Below, piece after piece: positions 36,890-48,467 of a DNA stretch of 64,000 nucleotides. The position numbers and the translations under genes are program-made. Under the pieces are notes generated by a model that worked only from the letters and a program-made list of their open reading frames with translations, had not been told where the DNA came from and made no database searches. This stretch comes from Loktanella sp. PT4BL (lineage in GTDB: Bacteria > Pseudomonadota > Alphaproteobacteria > Rhodobacterales > Rhodobacteraceae). The DNA is taken from positions 248,001 through 312,000 of the forward strand of contig NZ_QJJL01000001.1 of NCBI RefSeq assembly GCF_003201935.1. Direction: 5' to 3'. The first letter of the stretch is position 1. Each line of letters opens with the position of its first letter.

Positions 36890-37906
36890 TTAAGACCCTT
36901 CGTACCCGTCCGGATTGGCAGATTGCCATGCCCATGTGCTGCTGGTCATGTCATCAAGATCATGCGTCGCTTTCCATCCCAGTTCGGCATTGGCACGGCT
37001 TGCATCGGCTTGCATCGCTGCAATGTCGCCTTCACGGCGCCCGACCTGTCGGGTTTTTATCGGCGCGCCGCAGGCCCGCTCGAATGCAGCAACCATGTCG
37101 CGCACGCTGTAGCTTTGGCCGGTGCCGATATTGAATGGTCGCGCACCTGTTGCCTCTTCGGCATAGGCAATGGCCGCGACATGGGCGCGGGCAAGATCGA
37201 CCACATGGATATAGTCGCGCAGGCCTGTGCCGTCCGGGGTGTCGTAATCATCCCCGAAAATTTGCAACGCGGCGCGTTTGCCCACCGCGACCTGCGCGAT
37301 AAAGGGCATCAGGTTATTGGGAATATCCTTGGGGTCTTCGCCGATCTGTGCCGAAGCATGTGCCCCGACCGGATTGAAATAACGCAGCAACACTGCCGCG
37401 CGCGCGGGATCGGCAGCAGCCCAATCCGTCAGGATCTGCTCGGCCATCAGCTTGGTCTTGCCATAGACAGATGTGGGATTTGTCGGATGCGCCTCATCAT
37501 AAGGAAGATAGACGGGTTCGCCATAGACCGTCGCTGAAGATGAAAAGATCAGGCGTTTGCAATCTGCCCGGTCCATCGCATGCAGCAAAGCCAGCGTACC
37601 AGAGACGTTGACGTCATAATAGAGCAGCGGTTTCTCCTGACTTTCGCCAACTGCCTTGAGGCCTGCAAAATGGATCACGGCCTCGGGCTGAAAATCCTGC
37701 ATGACCTCGTCGAGCTTAGCGGCATCACGTACATCGCCGACATAATCATGGACCAAACCGTTCGACAAAGCCCGGACACGGTTCAATACTTCGGGTGTCG
37801 CGTTGCTGTAGTTGTCCAGCACGCAGACTTCATGGCCTTGCGCCATAAGTTCAAGCAATGTGTGGCTGCCGATATACCCTGCACCGCCGGTCACCAATAC
37901 GCGCAT
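36890..37906 (-). CDS. galE: UDP-glucose 4-epimerase
   Basis: 338 residues from the ATG at 37906, which begins the canonical MRVLVTGGAGYIGSH N-terminus; the open frame continues upstream to 37987 without similarity. The NAD motif GGAGYIG is at 7-13, the SSS/T cluster at 122-124, and the catalytic Tyr148/Lys152 in YGKTK. It interconverts UDP-glucose and UDP-galactose for polysaccharide and LPS synthesis. This fits the nearby export lipoprotein, although the two are not in one operon. Confidence 0.95.
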   Translation of the reverse strand: MRVLVTGGAGYIGSHTLLELMAQGHEVCVLDNYSNATPEVLNRVRALSNGLVHDYVGDVRDAAKLDEVMQDFQPEAVIHFAGLKAVGESQEKPLLYYDVNVSGTLALLHAMDRADCKRLIFSSSATVYGEPVYLPYDEAHPTNPTSVYGKTKLMAEQILTDWAAADPARAAVLLRYFNPVGAHASAQIGEDPKDIPNNLMPFIAQVAVGKRAALQIFGDDYDTPDGTGLRDYIHVVDLARAHVAAIAYAEEATGARPFNIGTGQSYSVRDMVAAFERACGAPIKTRQVGRREGDIAAMQADASRANAELGWKATHDLDDMTSSTWAWQSANPDGYEGS

Positions 37907-38069
37907 GCGTGTCTCCAAATCATACCGTTCCCTTTTAGGGACTTGCAGACCCAGGTTCAACGTCACTGAAGGCGGGGGTTTCGGCACCGCACGGTCCTGT
38001 AAGGCTCTTGTGAGACATCGTCGGAAATACTGCGCGTCAATTCATTCCCAGCGGAAGGCGCAGGACCAC

Positions 38070-38423
38070 ATGCCAGATACTACCCCGAACCTCGAGTTGC
38101 CGTTCATCATGCCGGCGCAGGCACAAAAACACGTGACACATAACGAAGCCATCGAGTTGCTCGATATGATCGTCCAGCTAACGGTCGAAAGTACGGGCGC
38201 CACGACCCCACCCGCATCAGCCAATGAAGGGCAGGCATGGGTGCTTGGTGCGTCGCCTTCAGGTGGTTGGGCGGGACAGGCGGGCAGGATCGCTGCATGG
38301 CGAGGCGGTGGCTGGTTGTTTGTCACGCCGCGCGAAGGGTGGATGGCATGGGTGAAGAGTGATTCCGAGCTGCAGGTCTTTACCGGAAGCATCTGGGCCA
38401 CTTTGGCCGGAACCGCGGCCTAG
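38070..38423 (+). CDS. DUF2793 domain-containing protein
   Basis: 117 residues from the ATG at 38070. DUF2793 is recognised by LPFIMPAQAQKHVTHNEAIELLDMIVQL followed by PPASANEGQAWVLGASPSGGWAGQAGRIAAWRGGGW. The domain often occurs in larger phage or gene-transfer-agent tail proteins. Here it stands alone and no other phage genes are near. The function is unknown. It is divergent from galE and closed by the hairpin terminator at 38482. Confidence 0.85.
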   Translation: MPDTTPNLELPFIMPAQAQKHVTHNEAIELLDMIVQLTVESTGATTPPASANEGQAWVLGASPSGGWAGQAGRIAAWRGGGWLFVTPREGWMAWVKSDSELQVFTGSIWATLAGTAA

Positions 38424-38481
38424 TGCTTTAGCGGCGAATCCGGCTTTGCGCATTTTGACGCATGCAACATGAAGAAAGCAA

Positions 38482-38512
38482 AAAGCGTGGCACCCGAAAG
38501 GGGCTGCGCTTT
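38482..38512 (+). terminator. hairpin terminator with GNRA loop after DUF2793 gene
   Basis: The stem pairs AAAGCGTGGC with GCTGCGCTTT (two G-U pairs), then after a single bulged A pairs CCC with GGG around a GAAA tetraloop. It is followed by CTTGTATTTT. It lies 58 nt past the stop codon. The weak U-tract lowers certainty slightly. Confidence 0.7.
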
Positions 38513-38629
38513 CTTGTATTTTCTCGAAGAAGAAATGGAGAAAGCCTAAGTTTTGGTCTGAAATTGCTGTTCAATGCAGATAACAGCACCATATGCCCCT
38601 TCGAGTAGCGGATTCTTGTCGCAGGGTGC

Positions 38630-38658
38630 TTGCGACGTCATAGGGGCTCTGCTACATC
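38630..38658 (+). promoter_or_regulatory. candidate sigma-70-type promoter of the atp operon
   Basis: TTGCGA (38630-38635), a 17-nt spacer, and TACATC (38653-38658). This is a reasonable alphaproteobacterial housekeeping promoter 113 nt before atpH. Only hexamer similarity and spacing support it. Confidence 0.45.
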
Positions 38659-38770
38659 GCGCAGGATTTTGCTGCTCTCTCGTTTTCGTGAGGGCTAAGG
38701 AAGTTGCTCATTCGCGTCCTGTCACCGACGGGGCCCGCGGGTCTGGGCCCAAGATATCGGAAGGCTCCAC

Positions 38771-39331
38771 GTGTCCGAAACTGCTGGTATTTCGACAGGC
38801 ATCGCCACGCGCTATGCAACCGCCGTGTTTGACCTCGCCAAAGAAGGCAAGGTGATCAAGGCACTCGAATCAGATGTTGCTTCATTGGAAGCGGCGATGG
38901 CCGAAAGCGCCGATCTGCGTACATTGTTGACATCACCGCTTTACAGCCGCGAACAACAGTCTGGTGCAATCGTTGCGATCGCCAAGAAGATGAAACTCTC
39001 TGACACCACAAGCAACGTGCTAGCGCTTCTGGCGTCCAAGCGTCGCTTGTTTGTCCTGCCACAGCTGATCGCTGTTTTGCAGGACATGCTGTCAGAAGAG
39101 CGTGGCGAAGTGACTGCTGAGGTTACGACAGCCAAGGCGCTGACCAAGGCGCAGGCTGAGAAACTGGCTAAAACGCTGAAAGCCCAAGTGGGCAAATCTA
39201 TCACCATCAAAGAAACCGTCGATGAATCAATCATCGGCGGTCTTATTGTCAAAGTGGGCTCCAAGATGATCGACACGTCGATCGCCTCCAAGCTCAACGC
39301 ACTCCAGAGTAAAATGAAAGAGGTCGGATAA
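38771..39331 (+). CDS. atpH: F1F0 ATP synthase subunit delta
   Basis: 186 residues from a GTG at 38771 (GGAAGG upstream). The helical N-terminal domain (ATRYATAVFDLAKEG) and the C-terminal VDESIIGGLIVKVGSKMIDTSIASKLNALQ are diagnostic. Delta links F1 to the peripheral stalk. It is the first gene of atpHAGDC; its stop is immediately followed by the atpA start. As in other alphaproteobacteria, the F0 genes are encoded elsewhere. Confidence 0.96.
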   Translation: MSETAGISTGIATRYATAVFDLAKEGKVIKALESDVASLEAAMAESADLRTLLTSPLYSREQQSGAIVAIAKKMKLSDTTSNVLALLASKRRLFVLPQLIAVLQDMLSEERGEVTAEVTTAKALTKAQAEKLAKTLKAQVGKSITIKETVDESIIGGLIVKVGSKMIDTSIASKLNALQSKMKEVG

Positions 39332-40867
<1,536 letters not shown>

Positions 40868-40892
40868 TCTTTGAGACAAAGGAGGCTTTGCT

Positions 40893-41765
40893 TTGCCAAG
40901 TCTTAAGGACCTGAAAAACAGGATCGAGTCGGTCAAATCGACCCGCAAGATCACAAAGGCCATGCAGATGGTCGCGGCTGCAAAACTGCGCCGCGCCCAG
41001 GATGCAGCCGAGGCGTCGCGCCCTTACACCGAACGGTTTAACGCCGTAATGGCCGGGCTTGCCGCTTCGGTTGGCGGATCAGACACGGCACCAAAGTTGC
41101 TGTCCGGTACGGGCAGCGACCAGGTGCAGTTGTTGGTTGTCATGACTGCAGAACGCGGGCTGTGCGGTGGCTTTAACGGCAACATCGCAAAGCTGGCTAA
41201 GACCCATGCACAGAAGCTGCTGGCTGAAGGCAAGACAGTGAAAATTATCACTGTCGGCAAAAAAGGCCGCGACGCGATGAAGCGTGATTTCGGCAGCCTC
41301 TTTGTCGGTCACGTTGATCTGACAGATGTCAAACGTGTTGGTTATCCCGACGCGCAGGGTATCGCCAAGGACGTGCTTGGCCGTTTCGACGCCGAGGAAT
41401 TCGATGTCGCGACGATCTTCTTTGCGCGCTTTGAAAATGTTGTATCGCAGCACCCGACTGCACAGCAAATCATCCCTGCCAAATTCGAGCAGGCTGAAGA
41501 TGCTGATGCGACACTCTACGACTATGAGCCCGGTGAGGAAGAAATCCTCGCCGACCTGCTGCCACGTGGTGTGGCGACGGCAATCTTCAGCGCACTGCTG
41601 GAGAACGCCGCGTCCGAGCAGGGCGCACGTATGTCGGCGATGGACAACGCGACACGCAACGCCGGCGAGATGATCGACAAGCTGACCATCGAGTTTAACC
41701 GCTCGCGTCAGGCTGTGATCACCAACGAGCTGATTGAAATTATTTCGGGCGCGGAAGCGCTCTAG
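40893..41765 (+). CDS. atpG: F1F0 ATP synthase subunit gamma
   Basis: 290 residues from a TTG start, fixed by GGAGG at 40881-40885 and by the invariant N-terminus [23 protein letters not shown]. The C-terminal coiled-coil helix ([34 protein letters not shown]) is the rotor shaft and signature. It turns inside alpha3beta3. It is followed by atpD after 18 nt. Confidence 0.97.
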   Translation: MPSLKDLKNRIESVKSTRKITKAMQMVAAAKLRRAQDAAEASRPYTERFNAVMAGLAASVGGSDTAPKLLSGTGSDQVQLLVVMTAERGLCGGFNGNIAKLAKTHAQKLLAEGKTVKIITVGKKGRDAMKRDFGSLFVGHVDLTDVKRVGYPDAQGIAKDVLGRFDAEEFDVATIFFARFENVVSQHPTAQQIIPAKFEQAEDADATLYDYEPGEEEILADLLPRGVATAIFSALLENAASEQGARMSAMDNATRNAGEMIDKLTIEFNRSRQAVITNELIEIISGAEAL

Positions 41766-43208
<1,443 letters not shown>

Positions 43209-43232
43209 TTCTGGGCTGAAGGAGAAGCCGAC

Positions 43233-43658
43233 ATGGCAAACCTACAATTCGATCTGGTCTCGCCCGAACGCCGCTTGGCGTCGGTCGAGGCGACCGAGGT
43301 CCGCATCCCCGGTGCAGACGGTGATCTGACAGCCATGGCAAACCATGCGCCGACGATCACGACACTGCGCCCCGGGGTTCTGACCGTGGTGCACGGTGGT
43401 GGGTCCGACACCTATGTTGTGTCCGGTGGTTTCGCCGAGATCACAGCAACCGGTGTATCCGTTCTGGCCGAGCGCGCCCTGCCACAGGCAGAAGTGACGC
43501 AAGAGGTCTTTGACGCAATGGTCGAAGAAGCCAAAGCGGCGCATCGCAAGGCGCAGGACAACTTCAAGAACGAACCTGGCCCGGTTGATGACGCAGCCAA
43601 GCTGTTGTCCGATATGGTGGCCATTGGTGGCCACATCGGTCTGACCGCCAAGAACTAA
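43233..43658 (+). CDS. atpC: F1F0 ATP synthase subunit epsilon
   Basis: 141 residues. The N-terminal beta sandwich ([39 protein letters not shown]) is typical of epsilon, followed by a short helical C-terminus. It regulates rotation and ATP hydrolysis. It is the last gene of the operon, preceded by GGAG and followed by a hairpin at 43666-43691. Confidence 0.96.
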   Translation: MANLQFDLVSPERRLASVEATEVRIPGADGDLTAMANHAPTITTLRPGVLTVVHGGGSDTYVVSGGFAEITATGVSVLAERALPQAEVTQEVFDAMVEEAKAAHRKAQDNFKNEPGPVDDAAKLLSDMVAIGGHIGLTAKN

Positions 43659-43665
43659 AAAATCA

Positions 43666-43691
43666 GGCATAAGCTCATCAGAGCTTATGCC
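43666..43691. terminator. bidirectional hairpin terminator between atpC and the lipoprotein gene
   Basis: A perfect 11-bp stem (GGCATAAGCTC/GAGCTTATGCC) with a 4-nt loop. On the minus strand it is followed by TGATTTTTT, making a proper terminator for the lipoprotein transcript ending at 43743. On the plus strand it ends atpC without a strong U-tract. Confidence 0.8.
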
Positions 43692-43742
43692 GACCCGACC
43701 TTCCCCAAAATTGGCAAACATATCTCTTGCGCTGAGTGCGGC

Positions 43743-44477
43743 CTAGTCCGACAGTGCCCAAAGCGTTGCTGATCCATAAACCGGCTCACCGTCCACCGTC
43801 AGCGTAATGTCCTGACCCAGGCCGAAATAGCTGCCCGAAGCATAGATACCGCTGGCATCCGGCCCATAGACTGGACCGTCGATATTGCCCGTGATCGTGA
43901 ACTGCTGCCCCCCATTGTCAAATGCACCGTCGATTTCGAGATCAATATTGGCATTGCCATTGCTCGCCGAGGTCAGGGTCGCACCTAGGAAGCTGACCTC
44001 GCCAGCGTAAAGTGCCAGTTCGGTTGTGTCGGTCTCGCTGTTGTAGACGTAGCCCATAAACTCATTCGCGCTGCCAGTTGTTGCGCCTGTCCCCATATCG
44101 ACAGTCAGGGTTGCAGCGCTTGCAATGTTGGCATTGGGGGTGCTGGTGAAGAGAACTTCCATAAACCCGCTATATGCGATCGCTCCCGTAGGCAGATCCA
44201 CAAAGGGGGTCCGGCCGCCGTCATTGTGCGTGGCCTGCACCAAAGACAACTCGTCAGGCATGTCGTTGCGAAAATAGAGCGCCTGTTGTTCTGTCGGTGC
44301 AAGGAAAGGGCTCGGTGGCGGGCCACCGCCGCCACCATTGTCACCGCCGCCACTATCATCACCATCATCACCCCCGCCGTCACCGGTATCAGGCATAGCC
44401 CCTGATCCGCCGCCACATGCCATGACGAGTGCGAGCAGCGCGCAGCACCCCAAATGCGTTACAAAATGGTGTGACAT
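43743..44477 (-). CDS. putative beta-rich surface lipoprotein, function unknown
   Basis: 244 residues. The signal ends in a lipobox (ALVMAC), followed by a low-complexity linker of Gly, Asp and Pro (about residues 23-55). The remaining ~185 residues are beta-rich and look like a small barrel or sandwich, with alternating polar/hydrophobic strands ending in GSATLWALSD. The flexible acidic linker would hold the domain off the membrane. I recognise no catalytic motif. It is divergent from the H-type lectin gene, sharing a 98-bp control region. Confidence 0.7.
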   Translation of the reverse strand: MSHHFVTHLGCCALLALVMACGGGSGAMPDTGDGGGDDGDDSGGGDNGGGGGPPPSPFLAPTEQQALYFRNDMPDELSLVQATHNDGGRTPFVDLPTGAIAYSGFMEVLFTSTPNANIASAATLTVDMGTGATTGSANEFMGYVYNSETDTTELALYAGEVSFLGATLTSASNGNANIDLEIDGAFDNGGQQFTITGNIDGPVYGPDASGIYASGSYFGLGQDITLTVDGEPVYGSATLWALSD

Positions 44478-44507
44478 GGCATGATCCCAACGATAGTTTC
44501 CAAAACC

Positions 44508-44547
44508 TTAAGGTTGAGTTATCAATGAATGATTAACCAAGTGTTAG
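44508..44547. promoter_or_regulatory. two near-consensus CtrA boxes in divergent intergenic region
   Basis: TTAA-N7-TTAT at 44508-44522 and TTAA-N7-TTAG at 44533-44547 each differ by one base from the CtrA consensus TTAA-N7-TTAA. They are 25 bp apart. A 12-bp palindrome (AACCTTAAGGTT, 44504-44515) overlaps the first. The region lies between the lipoprotein and lectin genes and could control either. Confidence 0.45.
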
Positions 44548-44575
44548 TATCGGTTTGGCAATCGCAGGAATAGCA

Positions 44576-44926
44576 ATGCGGCGCTTTGAGGGTGGTAAAG
44601 TCGGCATAGACCATGGAGATGTGGTGCTCTTTTCCGATTTTGAGGATGACGGGCAGATGTGGCGCGGCGAAGGCCCGAGACAGTCCCGCGCCGCAGTTCA
44701 ATTCTCAAATGCCTACGCTACGCCGCCCCATGTGCAGGTTTCTATGTCAATGTGGGACATCTCCAACAACACCAACATCCGCGCTGATGTGCAGGCCGAA
44801 GAGATCACCGAGACAGGATTTACTATCGTTTTTCGGACGTGGTCAGATACCCAGGTCGCGCGTGTCCGCGTTGCCTGGACGTCATTTGGCGAATTGCCGA
44901 GTGATGATGGGTGGGAACTTTACTAG
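44576..44926 (+). CDS. H-type lectin domain-containing protein
   Basis: 116 residues from the ATG at 44576, which has AGGA six nt upstream; a TTG at 44555 is the alternative. The H-type lectin fold is suggested by VVLFSDFEDDGQMWRGEGPR at the N-terminus, AYATPPHVQVSMSMWDISNNTNIRADVQAEEIT, and the closing ARVRVAWTSFGE strand. The domain binds galactose-type sugars in animal and fungal members. No signal peptide is visible, so it may be cytoplasmic or exported by another route. It converges on prs with an 8-nt gap. Confidence 0.8.
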   Translation: MRRFEGGKVGIDHGDVVLFSDFEDDGQMWRGEGPRQSRAAVQFSNAYATPPHVQVSMSMWDISNNTNIRADVQAEEITETGFTIVFRTWSDTQVARVRVAWTSFGELPSDDGWELY

Positions 44927-44934
44927 CGCGAGTC

Positions 44935-45954
44935 TTATTCCGCCGCGTAAAGCCCCTCGTAGATGGGCCCCAGTGTCTTGTGATCGAACAGCGACGAGAC
45001 CGAGGTGCCGTTCCATGTGTTCAGGATCGCTTGGGCAAACATCGGCGCTGTCGGCACAATCCGGATGTTCGGGCAGGCTTTCACCGCGTCGGTCGCCCGT
45101 ATCGTGTCGGTGATCACCAGCGATTTCATCACCGATTTCGACACACGTTCTACCGCAGGACCCGACAGCACACCGTGGGTAATATAGGAGTGCACCTCTT
45201 TCGCGCCATTCTCCATCAGCACCTCGGCGGCTTTGCAAAGCGTACCTGCGGTATCAACGATGTCGTCAACGATCACGCAGACCTTGTCTTTGACATCACC
45301 AATCACAGTCATTTCAGCCACTTCACCGGGTTTGCCGCGGCGTTTGTCCACGATCGACAAAGGTGCGCCGATACGCTGTGCCAGATCACGCGCGCGGGCC
45401 ACGCCACCCACGTCAGGGGATACCACCATCACATCGTCCATCTGACCGCGGAAATTGTGCATCGCATCCAGCGCGTAAATCGGTGAGGCATAGAGGTTAT
45501 CCACCGGAATATCGAAAAAACCCTGAATTTGCGTGGCATGCAAATCCAGGGTGAGAACGCGTTCGATACCGGCTTCTACAATCATATTCGACACCAGCTT
45601 CGCGGTGATCGGCGTGCGCGCCTTGGAGCGGCGATCCTGACGGGCATATCCGAAATACGGGATCACAGCCGTAATGCGCGCCGCTGATGACCGGCGCAGC
45701 GCATCGGCGATGATCAGCAACTCCATCAGGTTGTCGTTGGCGGGGTTCGAGGTGGGTTGAATGATAAACATATCCTCGCCGCGGACGTTCTCGAAGACCT
45801 CAACAAATATTTCGCCGTCGTTGAACCGTTCGACCCGCGCATCACAGAGGCTGACATCCATGCCACGATGCATCGACATGCGGCGGGCGATGGCAGTGGC
45901 CAAGGGCTGATTGGCGTTGCCGGCAATCAGCTTGGGTTCAATCATGGTCGGCAT
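44935..45954 (-). CDS. prs: ribose-phosphate pyrophosphokinase
   Basis: 339 residues from the ATG at 45954 (AGAGGA upstream); the frame extends to 46098, but that part is not conserved. The flexible ATP loop and [18 protein letters not shown] region, [15 protein letters not shown], and the PRPP-binding loop [14 protein letters not shown] are all present. It makes PRPP for nucleotide, histidine and tryptophan synthesis. It is divergent from the isomerase gene with a 116-bp gap. Confidence 0.95.
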   Translation of the reverse strand: MPTMIEPKLIAGNANQPLATAIARRMSMHRGMDVSLCDARVERFNDGEIFVEVFENVRGEDMFIIQPTSNPANDNLMELLIIADALRRSSAARITAVIPYFGYARQDRRSKARTPITAKLVSNMIVEAGIERVLTLDLHATQIQGFFDIPVDNLYASPIYALDAMHNFRGQMDDVMVVSPDVGGVARARDLAQRIGAPLSIVDKRRGKPGEVAEMTVIGDVKDKVCVIVDDIVDTAGTLCKAAEVLMENGAKEVHSYITHGVLSGPAVERVSKSVMKSLVITDTIRATDAVKACPNIRIVPTAPMFAQAILNTWNGTSVSSLFDHKTLGPIYEGLYAAE

Positions 45955-46070
45955 GGGCGTGGTCCTCTGGCAGAAGGCAGTTACAGGTATGTAACAGATT
46001 CGTGGCGTTGACACCGCGTAACACAAGCTTACCGTCTCGCAAAGAATTGACCTGCGACAGGAGCCGCAAA

Positions 46071-46667
46071 ATGCCACATATCGACTATTACTTCGCAACG
46101 CTGTCGCCGTTTACTTACCTTAGCGGAACGCGGCCACGCGATATCGCCCAAAAACATGGCGCGACGCTCACTTACAAGCCGCTGGACATTATGGCGCTCT
46201 TTGCGCGCACCGGCGGTGTGCCACCCAAGGATCGCCACCCGAACCGTCAGGAATACCGCCTGCAAGATCTGGCGCGGCGGTCCAAGCGTTTGGGGGTGCC
46301 GCTGAATCTGAAACCGATGTTCTGGCCGACCAACGGAGCGCCTTCGGCCTATGCCATTATCGCAGCACAAAACGTAGGCGCAGATGTAGCCGAACTTGTC
46401 ACGGCTTTTGGCGCGGCTTGCTGGGCAGAGGAGCGCGATATCAGCCAGGATGATGTTGTCCGCGCCTGTCTGGAGAAATGCGGGCTTGATCCTGATTTGG
46501 CGGACAAAGATATGCTGACCAGTGCGGATACCTTTGGCAAAAACCTTGAAGATGCAGTCAACGCGGGGGCCTTTGGCGCGCCGTTCTTTATCACCGACAG
46601 CGGTGAGCGGTTCTGGGGTGAAGACCGGCTTGACGATCTGGATGCGTATCTGGCCGGCAAGCTCTGA
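46071..46667 (+). CDS. 2-hydroxychromene-2-carboxylate isomerase family (DsbA-like fold)
   Basis: 198 residues from the ATG at 46071, with CAGGAG upstream. It is a thioredoxin-fold glutathione-dependent isomerase: [23 protein letters not shown] with Ser12 at the glutathione-activating position, and [29 protein letters not shown] at the end. The family acts in naphthalene-type aromatic degradation, but many members have other GSH-linked roles. Its stop overlaps the hydrolase start (TGATG), so the two form a small operon. Confidence 0.88.
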   Translation: MPHIDYYFATLSPFTYLSGTRPRDIAQKHGATLTYKPLDIMALFARTGGVPPKDRHPNRQEYRLQDLARRSKRLGVPLNLKPMFWPTNGAPSAYAIIAAQNVGADVAELVTAFGAACWAEERDISQDDVVRACLEKCGLDPDLADKDMLTSADTFGKNLEDAVNAGAFGAPFFITDSGERFWGEDRLDDLDAYLAGKL

Positions 46668-47452
46668 TGCCGGATGCCTTTGGGCATTCCATCCACAGTG
46701 TCACGGTGGGGTCCGGTGATCCTGCTGTGATGATCCATTGCATGTTGGGCCGCCATCAGGCGATGCTGCCTTTGGCGAAGGCGTTAAATGCCCGTGCAAC
46801 TTTGCTGGATATGCCCGGACATGGGCGCAGTGACAAATGGGATGGCAAGACGGAATACCAATCGCTGGTCGCCGAGGCCGCGCGGCAGTGTTGTGACGGC
46901 CCCAGTCATGTGATCGGCCATTCCTTCGGCGCGACAGCCGCCCTGCGACTGGCCATTGAAAGCCCTGAGTGCGTTTCAAGACTTACCCTGATTGAGCCTG
47001 TGTTCTTTGCCGCGGCAAAGGGCACCGCCGCGTTTACCGCGCATATGAAAGCGTTTCGTCCATTCATCACTGCCATGCTGATGGGGGATGAGCCATGTGC
47101 GGCAGAGATGTTCAACGCGCAATGGTCTGATAGCGATTGGGCCGCACTGTCAGAGCGCCAGAAAGACTATCTGATCCGGCGCATCCATCTGGTCGTCGCT
47201 GGCGGTGCCGCGATTGAGGAAGACGCGGACGGCGTCACCTCGGCAGCACGGCTGGGTGCTTTGGACATCCCTGTTACGCTGATCCGCGGCGGGCAAACGC
47301 AACCTGTCATCAAGGCAATTCACGACGCCCTTGTCGCGCGGATTCCTCAGGCGACTGATCATGTTATTGAAGAAGCGGGGCATATGATTGCCCTGACACA
47401 TGTTGCGCAGATCGCTGCGATTATCCGTGCAGCAGATCAAGAAACTGGTTAA
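46667..47452 (+). CDS. alpha/beta fold hydrolase
   Basis: 261 residues. The nucleophile elbow is GHSFGA with Ser86, the oxyanion region near HCMLGRHQAML, and the catalytic His in EEAGHMIALTH near the C-terminus. An Asp in the expected place follows the IPVTLIRGG strand less clearly. An esterase or C-C hydrolase role is likely and may pair with the preceding isomerase. The 3' end overlaps the converging threonine aldolase gene by 32 nt. Confidence 0.88.
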   Translation: MPDAFGHSIHSVTVGSGDPAVMIHCMLGRHQAMLPLAKALNARATLLDMPGHGRSDKWDGKTEYQSLVAEAARQCCDGPSHVIGHSFGATAALRLAIESPECVSRLTLIEPVFFAAAKGTAAFTAHMKAFRPFITAMLMGDEPCAAEMFNAQWSDSDWAALSERQKDYLIRRIHLVVAGGAAIEEDADGVTSAARLGALDIPVTLIRGGQTQPVIKAIHDALVARIPQATDHVIEEAGHMIALTHVAQIAAIIRAADQETG

Positions 47453-48467
47453 CGTCCGCTTCGGTCATGGCCCAGTCACAGACCAGACGCCCGATCAGCG
47501 GTGCGTCGGGGTCGCCTGCCTCGGGGTCGCCATTCATCACATAGTAGACCGCCCCTGCATCAAGCATGCGTTTGTGGTCGCTGCGGGGCATCTGGAAGAA
47601 GATCATGTTGGCCTGCGGCTCGAACAGGAGTTCGACGGCATCATGCTGGCGCAGCCCTGCGGCCAGTTGGGCACAGCGGGCGTTGGCGGAGCGGGCCATA
47701 TCAAGCCAGAGGTCATCCTGAAGATAGGCCTGCATCTGGGCTGAAAGATAACGGTGCTTGGACAGCAGGTGTCCGCCACGCTTGCGCCGCAGTTCGAATT
47801 CCCATGCGATTTCGGGGTTGAAAATGATACAGGCCTCAACCCCCATTGCGCCGTTCTTGGTGCCGCCAAAGCTGACGGTATCAACGCCGGCTTTCCATGT
47901 CATGTCCGCAGGCGAACAGTCGAGCGCGGTCATCGCATTGGCGAAACGCGCACCATCAAGGTGGGTTTGCATCCTGAATTCGCGGGCGGTTGCGGTGAGC
48001 GCCTGAATTTCTTCAAGCGTGTAGATCGTCCCCTTTTCAGTGACTTGCGTAATCGACAGCGGGCCGCGTTGCGGGCCGTGCACGCCACGGTTTTCTTCGC
48101 CAAGGATTTTGCTGCGCAGGGCATCCGGGGCCATTTTGCCGTCCGCCGTTGGCACCAAGGTCAGCTTGGCCTGAGTGTAGAACTCCGGCGCGTTGCATTC
48201 GTCCTCGTGGATATGCGCGCATTCGGTGCAGAATACCGTCTGCCAAGGCTGTGTCATTGAGGCAAGCAACACAGAGTTCGCCGCCGTGCCGTTGATGATT
48301 AGGTAAACGGCAGCTTCGGGTGCTTCAAACGCTTCGCGGATCTGCGCGCGCACGGTCTCCATGATCGGGTCCGCGCCATATCCCATGGCATAGCCGGTAT
48401 TGGCGGCGACCAGCGCCTCCATCACCTTGGGATGGACGGGGCCTGCGTTGTCTGAAGCAAAAAACAT
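47421..48467 (-). CDS. threonine aldolase family protein (low-specificity L-threonine aldolase)
   Basis: 348 residues, a fold type I PLP enzyme. MFFASDNAGPVHPKVMEAL is the typical N-terminus; ALIAANTGY-like and HIHEDECNAPEFYTQAKL segments follow, and the Schiff-base lysine is in SFGGTKNGAMGVEA. It cleaves threonine or allo-threonine to glycine and acetaldehyde. It starts immediately after the YcgN stop codon and closes the ribF-ycgN-aldolase operon. Confidence 0.9.
   Translation of the reverse strand: MFFASDNAGPVHPKVMEALVAANTGYAMGYGADPIMETVRAQIREAFEAPEAAVYLIINGTAANSVLLASMTQPWQTVFCTECAHIHEDECNAPEFYTQAKLTLVPTADGKMAPDALRSKILGEENRGVHGPQRGPLSITQVTEKGTIYTLEEIQALTATAREFRMQTHLDGARFANAMTALDCSPADMTWKAGVDTVSFGGTKNGAMGVEACIIFNPEIAWEFELRRKRGGHLLSKHRYLSAQMQAYLQDDLWLDMARSANARCAQLAAGLRQHDAVELLFEPQANMIFFQMPRSDHKRMLDAGAVYYVMNGDPEAGDPDAPLIGRLVCDWAMTEADVNQFLDLLHG

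Larger units (their letters stand above)
38424..38770. other. 347-bp leader/promoter region upstream of atpHAGDC
   Basis: No gene is supported. It contains the terminator of the DUF2793 gene (38482-38512) and a plausible housekeeping promoter at 38630-38658. The ~110 nt between that promoter and the atpH start would be a fairly long, GC-rich untranslated leader. A plus-strand open frame through it (38574-38855) overlaps atpH in another frame and is not credible. Confidence 0.55.

Noticed and set aside
37907-38069. Possible small gene between galE and the DUF2793 gene
   Set aside because: Only upstream extensions of the two flanking frames cross it; no independent start signal or conserved segment is visible, so it is taken as a divergent promoter region.
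38574-38855. 93-codon plus-strand frame in the atp leader
   Set aside because: Runs into atpH in another frame and has no start signals; the stretch is better explained as promoter and leader.
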